A DNA stretch of 64,000 nucleotides from Pseudomonas sp. (GCF_030150285.1 NZ_JASLGE010000078.1:1-64000), one strand, 5' to 3'. Positions 1-8,423 are shown, counted from the stretch's first letter. Notes: generated by a model from the letters alone, not told the origin. Program-made: numbers and translations.

Positions 1-77
1 GAACTCAGTAGTGAAACGATGCATCGCCGATGGTAGTGTGGGGTTTCCCCATGTGAGAGTAGGTCATCGTCAAGATT
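1..77 (+). rRNA. rrf: 5S ribosomal RNA, 3' part only
   Basis: The window opens inside a 5S rRNA gene. The stretch GAACTCAGTAGTGAAACGA and the closing GTAGGTCATCGTCAAGAT match the 3' two thirds of the Pseudomonas 5S rRNA as I know it. The 5' part, and probably the rest of an rrn operon, lies before the window. The 3' end is placed at the last base able to pair with the missing 5' terminus, so it is accurate to about 2 bases. Confidence 0.93.
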
Positions 78-84
78 AAATTCC

Positions 85-125
85 AAACCCCCTGTCTGCT
101 CACGCAGACAGGGGGTTTGTTTTTG
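85..125 (+). terminator. Rho-independent terminator of the rRNA operon
   Basis: A perfect 14-bp stem (AAACCCCCTGTCTG and its complement) with a 6-base loop is followed by a T-rich run. It sits 8 bases after the 5S gene, as expected for the end of an rrn transcript. Confidence 0.93.
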
Positions 126-240
126 CGCTCGAAAAAGTGGCGCTCGAAGCACAGCCGTTGCTTTGAATCGTTCTCTGCGTTCAGGCCCACCTTGCAGTGC
201 GCCAATCTTCCGTGCCCGTTGACCCCTTTATTCCGCGCAT

Positions 241-268
241 AAAAAAACCACCGCGAAGTGGTTTTTTT
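241..268 (-). terminator. Bidirectional terminator after queD
   Basis: A7-ACCAC, loop CGCGAA, GTGG-T7: a symmetric hairpin flanked by A and T runs. It lies just after the queD stop and can work on either strand, separating queD from the rRNA operon. Confidence 0.88.
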
Positions 269-280
269 AAACCCGCAACA

Positions 281-637
281 TCAGTCGCCGTAATAAATAC
301 ATCCGCTTGTGCAGGTTTCATGAATGCGTATTGCGGACAACTCGGGCAGTAAGGGTTTGAGTTGTTGCCAGATCCATTTTGCCAACACTTCGCTGGTTGG
401 GTTCTCCAAGCCTGGAATATCGTTCAAATAGTTATGGTCAAGTTGCTCATAGAGTGGCTTGAAAATGGCCTTTATTTCGGAAAAGTCCCGGATCCAGCCC
501 GTAGCCGGATCGATATCACCACTCAGATGAATTGCAACCTTAAACGAGTGGCCATGCAAGCGACCGCATTTATGGCCTTGAGGGACGTAAGGCAGGCGAT
601 GCGCGGATTCGAAGGTGAATTCTTTGAAAATTTCCAC
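281..637 (-). CDS. queD: 6-carboxy-5,6,7,8-tetrahydropterin synthase QueD
   Basis: QueD turns 7,8-dihydroneopterin triphosphate into 6-carboxytetrahydropterin, the second step of queuosine and 7-deazaguanine synthesis in the cytoplasm. The 118-residue protein has the family pattern: His13, His28 and His30 as zinc ligands (SAHRLP, LHGHSF) and Cys24 as the catalytic cysteine in HKCGRLHGH. I chose the GTG at 637, which gives the usual MEIFKEF start. The frame stays open to a TTG at 673, which would add 12 residues that do not look like the family. The gene stands alone, closed by a strong terminator. Confidence 0.93.
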   Translation of the reverse strand: MEIFKEFTFESAHRLPYVPQGHKCGRLHGHSFKVAIHLSGDIDPATGWIRDFSEIKAIFKPLYEQLDHNYLNDIPGLENPTSEVLAKWIWQQLKPLLPELSAIRIHETCTSGCIYYGD

Positions 638-769
638 AGTGTTTATAGCTCTTGAAAAGGTGGCTATCGCCAAGGCGATGAATGCAGGCGCACAGTTTAA
701 CAGCTAACGCCTTTGGAGCGGCGAATGCGCTCAGGTTCGGGCTGGGTTGGCGATGAAGTGTTCTGCTGG

Positions 770-808
770 TTCAGTTTCAATTAAGGTACTTAGGATAGAG
801 TCCATAAT
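770..808 (+). promoter_or_regulatory. Putative BqsR/PmrA-type tandem box and promoter
   Basis: TTCAG (770-774), six bases, then TTAAG (781-785) forms a direct repeat with an 11-bp period, one mismatch from the TTAAG-N6-TTAAG motif reported for BqsR. TTAAGG (781-786) can act as a poor -35 element, with CATAAT (803-808) 16 bp further on as -10. It would drive the PepSY-regulator-kinase operon and points to autoregulation. Regulator and site assignment are inferred. Confidence 0.5.
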
Positions 809-856
809 TTTCATGTCGTCGATACGGGGGCGATGTGAGGTGTATTGAGGTTAATG

Positions 857-1162
857 ATGAGGATAATCAAGCGGTTCTGGGCGATAGGCCTACTGGCTTT
901 CTGTGCATTGGCCCTTGGCCGTGACTTGGGTCAGGACGAGGCGCTACGCTTACGACAACAAGGCGTAATTCTGCCGCTTGAGCAGCTTGTGCAAAAAGCC
1001 CTTGGCCTTCACGCAGGTGCCAAGTTGCTGGAAGTCGAACTGGAGGAAGATGACGGTCTCTATATTTATGAAATTGAGCTTTTGACCGTTGAAGGCGTTG
1101 TGCGTGAAGTTAAGGTCAATGCAGCAAACGGTGAAGTGTTGGAAGATGAGGTGGATGATTAA
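857..1162 (+). CDS. Small exported PepSY-domain protein of the bqs-like operon
   Basis: About 101 residues: a hydrophobic N-terminal signal (roughly residues 6-22, ending near ALALGRD) and then one PepSY-type alpha-beta unit rich in Glu and Asp (LEVELEEDDGLYIYEIELL, then VKVNAANGEVL). PepSY proteins are periplasmic or membrane-anchored and often sit beside two-component genes. The ATG at 857 is preferred because GAGG lies 6 bases before it; ATG 854 is too close to that site. The stop overlaps the next start (TAATG), so it is translationally coupled to the response regulator. It corresponds in position to BqsP/BqsQ of P. aeruginosa; a role in signal modulation is inferred. Confidence 0.85.
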   Translation: MRIIKRFWAIGLLAFCALALGRDLGQDEALRLRQQGVILPLEQLVQKALGLHAGAKLLEVELEEDDGLYIYEIELLTVEGVVREVKVNAANGEVLEDEVDD

Positions 1163-1830
1163 TGCGTTTGCTACTGGTGGAAGATCATGTGCCTTTGGCA
1201 GATGAGCTGATGGCCGGGTTGGATCGTCAGGGGTACGCCGTTGACTGGTTGGCCGATGGCCGTGACGCCCTGTATCAAGGTCAGGTTGAGCCCTATGATT
1301 TGATTATTCTTGACCTTGGCTTGCCCGGGCTTTCGGGGCTCGACGTGCTTAAGCACTGGCGCACACAAGGGCTCTTGACCCCTGTGTTGATTCTTACCGC
1401 TCGCAGTTCGTGGTCTGAACGCATAGACGGCCTTAAAGCGGGAGCCGATGACTACCTGACCAAGCCTTTTCACCCCGAAGAGTTGCACTTGCGCGTGCAG
1501 GCACTTTTACGTCGTTCGCACGGGCAGGCGAATCAGCCTTTGCTGAAGTCTGCAGGGCTGCAACTGGATGAGGCGCGTCAGTGTGTTACCCGTGATGGGA
1601 GCGACATACAGCTCACTTCCGCTGAGTTTCGCTTGCTGCGTTACTTCATGCTACACCCTCAGCAAATTCTGTCTAAAAGCCACTTGAGCGAACATCTTTA
1701 CGACGGTGAAACCGAACGTGATTCCAACGTGCTTGAGGTTTATGTCAACCATTTGCGCCGCAAGCTTGGGCGCGACGTGGTTGAAACCCGACGCGGTCAA
1801 GGTTACGTCTTCGGGGGCGCAGGGCCGTGA
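1162..1830 (+). CDS. bqsR: OmpR-family response regulator, BqsR/CarR-like
   Basis: The 222-residue protein has an N-terminal receiver domain (about 1-115) with acidic pocket Glu7-Asp8, phospho-acceptor Asp51 (LDLGLPG), Thr79 and Lys101 (LTKPF). A winged-helix OmpR/PhoB DNA-binding domain (about 128-218) ends in EVYVNHLRRKLG and TRRGQGYVFG. It overlaps its neighbours by 1 and 4 bases, so the three genes form one translationally coupled operon. The symbol rests on the order PepSY, regulator, kinase, TlpQ-like receptor, transporter, which matches P. aeruginosa PA2653-PA2659, and on the TTAAG-type box upstream. Generic PhoP/QseB-type regulators look similar. Confidence 0.75.
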   Translation: MRLLLVEDHVPLADELMAGLDRQGYAVDWLADGRDALYQGQVEPYDLIILDLGLPGLSGLDVLKHWRTQGLLTPVLILTARSSWSERIDGLKAGADDYLTKPFHPEELHLRVQALLRRSHGQANQPLLKSAGLQLDEARQCVTRDGSDIQLTSAEFRLLRYFMLHPQQILSKSHLSEHLYDGETERDSNVLEVYVNHLRRKLGRDVVETRRGQGYVFGGAGP

Positions 1831-3158
1831 GGTCCATTCAACAGCGCTTGAGTCTGGGACTGATCAGTGTGCTGCTGGTTGCCGGTCTTGTTGTCGGACA
1901 AGTTTCACTCTGGTTGTTCGAAAAAGGGCTTGAGCGTTATCTAGAGTCCGGCTTGCAAAATGACAGTGAAAACCTGTTGATTGCTTTGAGCCGTGGGCCT
2001 CAAGGTTTGCAATTGGATGAGCGTCGTTTGTCCCCGGCTTACCAGCGGCCTTTTTCCGGGCACTATTTCAGTATCGCCTTTGCCGATAGCCATTGGCGCT
2101 CACGCTCTCTATGGGACAGTCCGTTTCCCGAGCCTGATCGGCCAGGATTGGCCAGTGCTTTACAACCTGGCCCTGAAGGGCAAATGCTGTTGGTCCTGCG
2201 TACTGATTACAAGCGATTTGGTCAGGCGGTGACCATCACAGTGGCTCAGGACTACACCCCAATACGCGAAAGTTTTAAGCAAGTTCAGCGTATTGGCCTG
2301 CTCATCGGATTGTTAGCACTGATTGTGGTTTTGCTGTTGCAGCGGATGACGGTACACCGGGCATTGCGCCCGCTGGAGGCAGCACGCGAACAGATCGCAC
2401 AGTTGCAACAAGGCCAGCGATCCCAGCTGGATGCCAATGTGCCGCTTGAACTGGAGCCACTGGTGACGCAGATCAACGATCTTCTCGCCCACACAGAAGG
2501 CACCCTCAAACGTTCTCGAAACGCGCTCGGTAACCTTGGTCATGCGTTGAAAACACCTCTGGCGGTGTTGATCAGCCTGGCCAGTGATGCTCGGCTTGAT
2601 AATGATCCCGAGCTGCAGCGCACCCTGCGTGAGCAACTGGAGCAAATACAGCAACGTATGAGCCGCGAGCTTAATCGTGCACGTCTGGCGGGTGATGCCT
2701 TGCCGGGTGCTCAATTCGATGCCGATACTGAATTGACGGGGTTACTGGCCACCTTGGGCATGATCCACGGTCAGCATCTTGAGTTGAAGCTCAATGCCTC
2801 GCCAGGGCTGCACATGCCCTGGGACCGTGAAGATATGCTGGAATTGCTGGGTAATCTCCTGGATAACGCCTGCAAGTGGGCCGACGCCCAGGTTGAGCTG
2901 AACATCCATCAAACCCTGACGGGGTTTGTGATTGAGGTTCAGGATGATGGCCCGGGCATTCCGCAAGCCGAGCGGGCTCAGGTACTCAGCCGAGGCACGC
3001 GGCTGGATGAGCAAATCGCGGGTCACGGCCTGGGCTTGGGAATTGTGCGAGATATCGTTGACGTATGGGGCGGGCACATGCAGCTTGGCACAGGAACGCT
3101 TGGCGGACTGCAGGTGGTGATTCAGTTGCCGGGGCGCGTGCGTCAAGGTGACAGCTAA
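1827..3158 (+). CDS. bqsS: Membrane sensor histidine kinase, BqsS/CarS-like
   Basis: The 443-residue kinase starts at a GTG inside the regulator's stop. Two transmembrane helices (about 9-30 and 155-171) bracket a periplasmic domain of about 120 residues. A HAMP-like linker, phospho-acceptor His239 in GHALKTP, and a HATPase_c domain with NLLDNACKW, DDGPGIP and GHGLGLGIV follow. It should phosphorylate the co-transcribed regulator. BqsS of P. aeruginosa is reported to sense Fe(II) through a periplasmic RExxE motif. I see no RExxE here; the nearest is Glu-Arg-Tyr-Leu-Glu at 36-40. The ligand is therefore open. Confidence 0.75.
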   Translation: MRSIQQRLSLGLISVLLVAGLVVGQVSLWLFEKGLERYLESGLQNDSENLLIALSRGPQGLQLDERRLSPAYQRPFSGHYFSIAFADSHWRSRSLWDSPFPEPDRPGLASALQPGPEGQMLLVLRTDYKRFGQAVTITVAQDYTPIRESFKQVQRIGLLIGLLALIVVLLLQRMTVHRALRPLEAAREQIAQLQQGQRSQLDANVPLELEPLVTQINDLLAHTEGTLKRSRNALGNLGHALKTPLAVLISLASDARLDNDPELQRTLREQLEQIQQRMSRELNRARLAGDALPGAQFDADTELTGLLATLGMIHGQHLELKLNASPGLHMPWDREDMLELLGNLLDNACKWADAQVELNIHQTLTGFVIEVQDDGPGIPQAERAQVLSRGTRLDEQIAGHGLGLGIVRDIVDVWGGHMQLGTGTLGGLQVVIQLPGRVRQGDS

Positions 3159-3188
3159 TTAATGCCAGCCGTCACCGGTTGCATTCGC

Positions 3189-5336
3189 TTAGACGCGGAA
3201 CTGATCCATCAACGTTTGTTGTTGATTGGCCAGAGAGTTAAGCGACTGGCTGACCCGTGCCGATTCATTGGCCTGGCCGGACAACGACTCGGTGACATCA
3301 CGAATGGTCGCTATGTTGTTGTTGATTTCCTCTGCCACGGCGCTTTGCTCTTCCGCCGCGCTGGCAATTTGCAAGTTCATGTCCGTAATCACGGTCACGG
3401 CATTACCGATTTGCTGCAACGCCGTGACGGCTTGCCCAACCTGGTCGACGCTGCCTGTCGCTTGTTGATGACTGTGGCTCATTGCGTTGACCACGCTCTG
3501 GGTCCCGTTCTGCAGTTGTTCGATGACCTGACGGGTTTCTTCAACCGATTCTTGCGTGCGCCGTGCCAGGTTTCGCACCTCATCCGCTACCACCGCAAAG
3601 CCACGCCCGGCTTCGCCTGCACGAGCGGCTTCGATGGCGGCATTCAGGGCGAGCAAGTTGGTTTGCTCGGCAATCGCGCGGATGACTTCCAAAACGGAGC
3701 CAATTTTCTCGCTGTTGGCCGCTAACCCCTCGACTTGTGTCATGGCGATACTCATGTTGGCAGCCAAATCGTCGATGCTGCGGGTTGTTCGATCAATGAC
3801 CGTCAGCCCTTCGCGGGTTGCCTGATCAGCCTCACGTGCAGCCTGAGCGGCTTGAGCCGCGCTGCGGGCCACATCTTGGGCCGTCGCGCTCATCTCATGG
3901 GATGCCGTTGCGGCCTGATCGACCTGGCGGTATTGCTGCTCCATGCCCGCGCTGGTTTGGGCCGCAATGGCCGACGACTGGTCGGCCGTACTGCGGGCAT
4001 CCTGCACTGAGCGTTTAACCTCGGCGATGACCGGTTGTAGCTTATCCAGAAAACGGTTGAATCCACCGGCCAACTGGCCCAGTTCGTCTTTCTTGTCATA
4101 GGTCAGACGACGCGTCAGGTCGCCTTCACCGCTGGCAATGTCTTCCAGTCTATGCGCGACATTGAGGATGGGGCGCGTCACGCTGCGTGCCATCAACCAG
4201 ACCAGCAGCAACCCTAGGGCTGCTGCGAGCGAGCCCAGGGCCAGCTCAATCAGGGCTCCATTGCGGTTACGCTCATCCAGTTCGGCTTGCAGGGCCTGGG
4301 CAGGTCCTATCAGTACTTTTTCAGGTACGTCGAGTAAAACACCCCACGGTTTACTGCCGGGAATTGGATGAAATGGCGTCAGCACTTTCAAGCGCTGTGC
4401 GCTGTGAATGCTGTGGGCTTGGCCCCCACTGGCCACGAGCCTGACCAGTTGGGCACCATCGTGGGTGTCGACCTGGTCCAGGCGCTGAGCCAGTTTTCCA
4501 GCATCGCTGCTAAAACCTGCCAGGATGCCCGCTGCACTGATAATGCTGACGCGGGTTTGGCCGTCATACAGCTTCTGGCTGGCTTGCTGGCTCATAGCCT
4601 GCAAGCTGTTGAGGTTGATGTCGACCGAAAGGGATGCAATGACTTTGCCGTTAACGATCAAGGGGAAAACGATGCTGGTCATCAACACGTTTTGCCCGTC
4701 GATCGCGTAAAAGTAAGGTTCGATGATGCAGGGCATCAGCGTCTCGCGAGGGCAGGTGAACCATGAATTATTGGCCTGGCCGCTGGGGCCGGTACTGGTG
4801 TCGCTCAAGTCGGTTTCTGGCAGCGCCATTGACGTCAGGTGCCCAGGTGTTGGCTGTGACCAATACAACGCAAAGCGTCCCTTGTCATTGCTGCCCAGCT
4901 CCGCTTGTCGGTCAAAGAGTGAATCTTTACCGTCCAGCGCGTCGGCTTCAAACACCAGCGACAAGCCCAATAAATCAGGGTTGGCCTGCAAGGCGGCTTT
5001 TACTTGGCGGGTCAAGTCTTCACGCAGGTCGAACGCGTCGAGAAAGCGCTTTTCGGATTGTTCGCGTAAGAACAGAACCTGGCGGGCAAAGCCGCTGCCG
5101 TATTGATAAGCGTCCATGAATTGACGGCTGATGGCCAAGGCTTGCGCTTCGCCCTGAGCTTCGATGCGGCCCAGTGCCGATTCATTGAGCATCTTTGTAC
5201 TTGAAGCCTCCACCAGGTCAGTGGTGCGGTCCATGCGATAGAGCGAAAGGCCCACCAGCAAGGCCACGATGCTCAATAGGCAAAGCCCGGCGAGCAGGGT
5301 GATTTTCCACTGAATGGAAAGCTGTGTGGGTGACAT
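3189..5336 (-). CDS. tlpQ: Methyl-accepting chemotaxis protein, TlpQ-like
   Basis: A 715-residue chemoreceptor. A transmembrane helix at about 10-32 is followed by a long periplasmic sensor of about 330 residues, long enough for a double Cache domain. A second helix (about 360-382) leads to a HAMP domain (TRPILNVAHRLEDIASGEG) and the cytoplasmic signalling hairpin with EQTNLLALNAAIEAARAGE. The length and position beside the bqs-like operon and a YuiF-type transporter match P. aeruginosa PA2654 (TlpQ), described as a receptor for histamine and polyamines. Ligand identity here is inferred from that alone. It converges on the kinase gene, 30 bp apart. Confidence 0.85.
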   Translation of the reverse strand: MSPTQLSIQWKITLLAGLCLLSIVALLVGLSLYRMDRTTDLVEASSTKMLNESALGRIEAQGEAQALAISRQFMDAYQYGSGFARQVLFLREQSEKRFLDAFDLREDLTRQVKAALQANPDLLGLSLVFEADALDGKDSLFDRQAELGSNDKGRFALYWSQPTPGHLTSMALPETDLSDTSTGPSGQANNSWFTCPRETLMPCIIEPYFYAIDGQNVLMTSIVFPLIVNGKVIASLSVDINLNSLQAMSQQASQKLYDGQTRVSIISAAGILAGFSSDAGKLAQRLDQVDTHDGAQLVRLVASGGQAHSIHSAQRLKVLTPFHPIPGSKPWGVLLDVPEKVLIGPAQALQAELDERNRNGALIELALGSLAAALGLLLVWLMARSVTRPILNVAHRLEDIASGEGDLTRRLTYDKKDELGQLAGGFNRFLDKLQPVIAEVKRSVQDARSTADQSSAIAAQTSAGMEQQYRQVDQAATASHEMSATAQDVARSAAQAAQAAREADQATREGLTVIDRTTRSIDDLAANMSIAMTQVEGLAANSEKIGSVLEVIRAIAEQTNLLALNAAIEAARAGEAGRGFAVVADEVRNLARRTQESVEETRQVIEQLQNGTQSVVNAMSHSHQQATGSVDQVGQAVTALQQIGNAVTVITDMNLQIASAAEEQSAVAEEINNNIATIRDVTESLSGQANESARVSQSLNSLANQQQTLMDQFRV

Positions 5337-5636
5337 GGCGACATCCTTTTAAGAGGCTTTGTCTGTTAGCGGCCGCTTTACGTGATTCTTTACCGTTAGG
5401 GTGGAACTTATTCGGCCTAAACCACCGGTTAGGCCTTGTAATTGCTAGGGTTAATGCTGCGGTGCCACGCTATTTCAGTGTGCGCAGAGTGGCACTTTGA
5501 CAAGGTGGCGATGCTGCTGCAAAGTGTGCGCCCTCAAATAACTCCTCCCTTCCAATCCGGCGACTGGAGCTGCAGTCTTTTACCCGGAATTTTCCGCTTT
5601 ACGGTGTTTTATCGTGGTGCGCGCTATGAGGTTGTA
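5337..5636. other. Divergent intergenic region, chemoreceptor/transporter
   Basis: 300 bases between two divergently read genes. It must hold both promoters, but I see no strong sigma-70 pair. A short inverted repeat, GGCCTAA (5414-5420) with TTAGGCC (5429-5435), is a possible operator or weak hairpin. The downstream frame stays open here to 5442 but has no ribosome binding site or family similarity before 5637. Confidence 0.5.
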
Positions 5637-6959
5637 ATGATAAATGCAGTAATTGCCGCGGTCGGCATCATGTTGGTGCTCAGTCTGTCTCGCGTGCATG
5701 TTGTGATTGCGCTGATCGTCGGTGCCCTGGCCGGCGGACTCGTGGGTGGGCTGGGTATCGAGGCCACGCTCGAGGCTTTCAACAGTGGTTTGGGCGGAGG
5801 GGCGCAAGTGGCGCTGTCCTACGCAATGCTGGGTGCATTTGCAGTAGCGATTGCCAAATCCGGCCTGGCGCATGCATTGGCTGACAAAGCACTGATCATG
5901 GTAAACCGACAACAAACGGTAGGGGGTAACCGGGTCAAGTGGTTGTTGGTTGGGTTGCTGCTGGTGGTGGCGGTCTCATCGCAGAATATCTTGCCGATTC
6001 ACATCGCGTTTATTCCGCTACTGGTACCTCCTTTGCTGTACGTTTTGACCAAGTTAAAGATTGATCGGCGGTTGATCGCGTGTGTCATGACATTTGGTCT
6101 GATTACGCCGTACATGTTTTTGCCTGTGGGCTTCGGCAATATCTTTCTCAATCAGATATTGCTCGCCAACGTCAGCAAGAGTGGCGTCGACATCAGCCAG
6201 GTCAATGTGACTCATGCCATGGCCATTCCTGCGTTGGGGATGCTGGTAGGGCTGTTGGTGGCGGTGTTTATCAGTTACCGGAAAAAGCGTGAATATGACC
6301 TGGCCAGAATTGAACAGGTCGAGCAAGTGGCGGTCAATTACAACCCGCTGACGCTGTTGGTAGCCGGTGTTGCCATTGCTGCCGCGTTCATTATTCAGCT
6401 GTGGTTGGGCTCCATGATTATCGGTGCACTGGCCGGTTTTCTGATCTTTTCGGCATCGGGCATTGTGCGCTGGCGTGAAACCGACGACCTCTTCACGGAA
6501 GGTATGAAAATGATGGCCATGATTGGCTTTATCATGATCGCCGCGTCGGGGTTTGCTGAAGTGATGAAGGCGACAGGTGAGGTCAAGTCACTGGTAGAAG
6601 CGTCAGCGGGCTTGATCAATCACAGCAAGGGCATGGGTGCGTTGCTGATGCTGCTGGTGGGGCTGCTGGTAACGATGGGCATCGGCTCATCGTTTTCAAC
6701 GGTCCCGATCTTGGCCGCTATTTTCGTGCCGTTGTGCGTGCAACTGGGCTTTAGCCCAATGGCCATTGTCTGCATCGTGGGAACCGCCGGAGCCTTGGGC
6801 GATGCCGGCTCACCTGCTTCTGACTCAACCCTGGGGCCTACTTCGGGTTTGAACGTTGATGGCCAGCATCACCATATCTGGGACACCGTCGTGCCTACCT
6901 TCCTGCATTACAACTTGCCGCTGCTAGCCTTTGGCTGGGTAGCGGCCATGGTGTTGTAA
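5637..6959 (+). CDS. Na+/H+ antiporter-family (YuiF-like) permease
   Basis: A 440-residue, very hydrophobic inner-membrane protein with about 11-12 predicted helices. It carries the conserved C-terminal signature of this transporter group: GIGSSFSTVPILAAIF, then GTAGALGDAGSPASDSTLGP. The family (COG2056) is annotated as Na+/H+ antiporter or as a predicted amino acid (histidine) permease; I cannot choose. The start at 5637 has GAGG 5 bases before it and gives the typical MINAVIAAVG N-terminus. A TlpQ-like receptor read in the opposite direction suggests that both serve the same small nitrogenous compound, which is inference. Confidence 0.85.
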   Translation: MINAVIAAVGIMLVLSLSRVHVVIALIVGALAGGLVGGLGIEATLEAFNSGLGGGAQVALSYAMLGAFAVAIAKSGLAHALADKALIMVNRQQTVGGNRVKWLLVGLLLVVAVSSQNILPIHIAFIPLLVPPLLYVLTKLKIDRRLIACVMTFGLITPYMFLPVGFGNIFLNQILLANVSKSGVDISQVNVTHAMAIPALGMLVGLLVAVFISYRKKREYDLARIEQVEQVAVNYNPLTLLVAGVAIAAAFIIQLWLGSMIIGALAGFLIFSASGIVRWRETDDLFTEGMKMMAMIGFIMIAASGFAEVMKATGEVKSLVEASAGLINHSKGMGALLMLLVGLLVTMGIGSSFSTVPILAAIFVPLCVQLGFSPMAIVCIVGTAGALGDAGSPASDSTLGPTSGLNVDGQHHHIWDTVVPTFLHYNLPLLAFGWVAAMVL

Positions 6960-6973
6960 GGCCTTTTGGAAAT

Positions 6974-6996
6974 TGCCGCCGGATGCTTCGGCGGCA
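6974..6996. terminator. Hairpin between convergent transporter and pirin genes
   Basis: TGCCGCCG and CGGCGGCA form an 8-bp GC stem around a 7-base loop, 14 bases after one stop and 15 bases before the other. There is no clear T run on either strand, so termination is plausible but weak. Confidence 0.45.
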
Positions 6997-7010
6997 TAGG
7001 TGCGCAGGCC

Positions 7011-7871
7011 TTAAGGCAGTTCAATGCGGCCGACTTCTCCTGCAACGGTTGGCCAGTCTCCAGCGGCCCAGCGTGCTCTGGCGTTCTGTATCAGTGCCGG
7101 GTCGCTGGCAACAAAATTCCAGTTCATTCTTCTGGGACCATCCAGTGGTGCGCCGCCAATCAGCACAACGTGGCAGTCAGTGTGTGCGCACAGGGTCAGT
7201 TCTTCGCCCTCGGGCAGCACCACCATTTCCTGCTGTGTCAGGGCCTGGCCATCCAATTGTGCTTCGCCTGCCAACACATACAGCGCCCGCTCCGGGTGTT
7301 CCGCCGGGATCAGCAAGGTTGTTGCTGTTTGCATCTGAATATCGGCGTACACCGTCGGTGAGAGCACGGGAACAGGGGAGGTCAGGCAAAACCCGGTTCC
7401 TGCAATCAGGCAGATCCTAACGCCCAGGTTATCGCTGACAGGCAAAGTGTTGGCCGAGTGATAGCTATAGTGCCCTTCACCGCTTTCATGCGCCTTGGGC
7501 GATGCCAGCCATACCTGTAGCCCGTGAACGGTAGAGCCCTGAGCCATAAGTGCGGCGGGTGTGCGTTCAATGTGAGCAATGGCGGCCCCGGCGGTCATCC
7601 AGCTGACGTCACCGGGCCCGATCTGTTGATCAGAACCCAGGCTGTCCTTGTGCTGCAACTGGCCTTCATACAAGTAGGTCAGCGTTGACAGGCCAATGTG
7701 CGGGTGTTGACGGATATTGATGCCGCGTCCAGGAGGGTACTCTGTCTGGAGCATATGATCAAAAAACACGAATGGTCCGACACTGCGGCACTTGGCGGAG
7801 GGCAGTGGGCGCAAAATCGGCTGGCCTTCGACCTGTTCAAGGCGTGGCCGGATCAGGGTCAGTGGGTGCAT
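7011..7871 (-). CDS. Pirin-family bicupin protein
   Basis: A 286-residue bicupin. The N-terminal half carries the pirin metal site pattern: VFFDHML, then HPHIGLSTLTYLYEG, then an E-rich ERTPAALMAQG stretch and the VHGLQVWLASP strand. The C-terminal half has the second cupin (RALYVLAGEAQLDGQ). Pirins of this type are Fe(II) or Ni cupins; some act as quercetin dioxygenases, others bind regulators or metabolic enzymes, so the activity is unknown here. The ATG at 7871 gives the family start MHPLTLIRPR; an in-frame start at 7910 falls inside a strong hairpin and is unlikely. Confidence 0.9.
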   Translation of the reverse strand: MHPLTLIRPRLEQVEGQPILRPLPSAKCRSVGPFVFFDHMLQTEYPPGRGINIRQHPHIGLSTLTYLYEGQLQHKDSLGSDQQIGPGDVSWMTAGAAIAHIERTPAALMAQGSTVHGLQVWLASPKAHESGEGHYSYHSANTLPVSDNLGVRICLIAGTGFCLTSPVPVLSPTVYADIQMQTATTLLIPAEHPERALYVLAGEAQLDGQALTQQEMVVLPEGEELTLCAHTDCHVVLIGGAPLDGPRRMNWNFVASDPALIQNARARWAAGDWPTVAGEVGRIELP

Positions 7872-7885
7872 GTTTCGGTCCTGGC

Positions 7886-7920
7886 AAGGTGAGCGTTGAG
7901 CATACCTCAACGCTCACCTT
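7886..7920. terminator. Strong hairpin between osmC-like and pirin genes
   Basis: A perfect 15-bp stem, AAGGTGAGCGTTGAG with its complement, around CATAC. It begins 12 bases after the osmC-like stop and ends 15 bases before the pirin ATG. No U run follows on either strand, so it may terminate osmC poorly, stabilise a 3' end, or shape the pirin leader. Confidence 0.55.
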
Positions 7921-7931
7921 GAGCCGGGTGC

Positions 7932-8348
7932 TTACTGGCTAAATGCACCTTCAGACAAATGCGTCTCGATGGTGACTTCTGCCGTTGTCATGAGCTTGTG
8001 CACCGGGCACTTGTCTGCCACACGGTGCAACTCCTGGCGTTGAGCGTCAGTCAGGACGCCTTTGAGCGTCAGCTTGACGTGCAAAGCATATTCGCCTTGT
8101 TGTTCATGTTTGGCATAGTGTTTGACTTCAACCGTAACGCCGGTGAGCGGGATGTTTTTCTTTTGCGCGTACAGCTTCACCGTCAATGCCTTGCAGGCAC
8201 CGAGGGCGGCGTCGAAATAATCATGGGGCGTGGGGGCAGAGTCTTCGCCGCCCATTGAGGAGGGTAAATCGGTATAAATTGGGTGCCCGTCGATATCGAT
8301 GCTGTGACGAAAACTATCGTGGGACACGGTATTTACGGTAACAGTCAT
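7932..8348 (-). CDS. OsmC-family peroxiredoxin-like protein
   Basis: A 138-residue cytoplasmic OsmC/Ohr-superfamily protein. The two redox cysteines sit in LGACKALTVKLY (about residue 51) and DKCPVHKLM (about 114), the spacing expected for the family, which reduces organic hydroperoxides with a dithiol donor. The N-terminal half (HDYFDAALGACKA) is closest to the YhfA/OsmC subgroup rather than to Ohr. Read toward the pirin gene in the same direction, 60 bp away with a strong hairpin between them. Confidence 0.9.
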   Translation of the reverse strand: MTVTVNTVSHDSFRHSIDIDGHPIYTDLPSSMGGEDSAPTPHDYFDAALGACKALTVKLYAQKKNIPLTGVTVEVKHYAKHEQQGEYALHVKLTLKGVLTDAQRQELHRVADKCPVHKLMTTAEVTIETHLSEGAFSQ

Positions 8349-8423
8349 GGCAAACCTCGCAGTGGCAGTAATAAAGGTCTTGATCTTTATAGAGCACGCT
8401 GGGGGTTATGCGTTCCATCAGGC

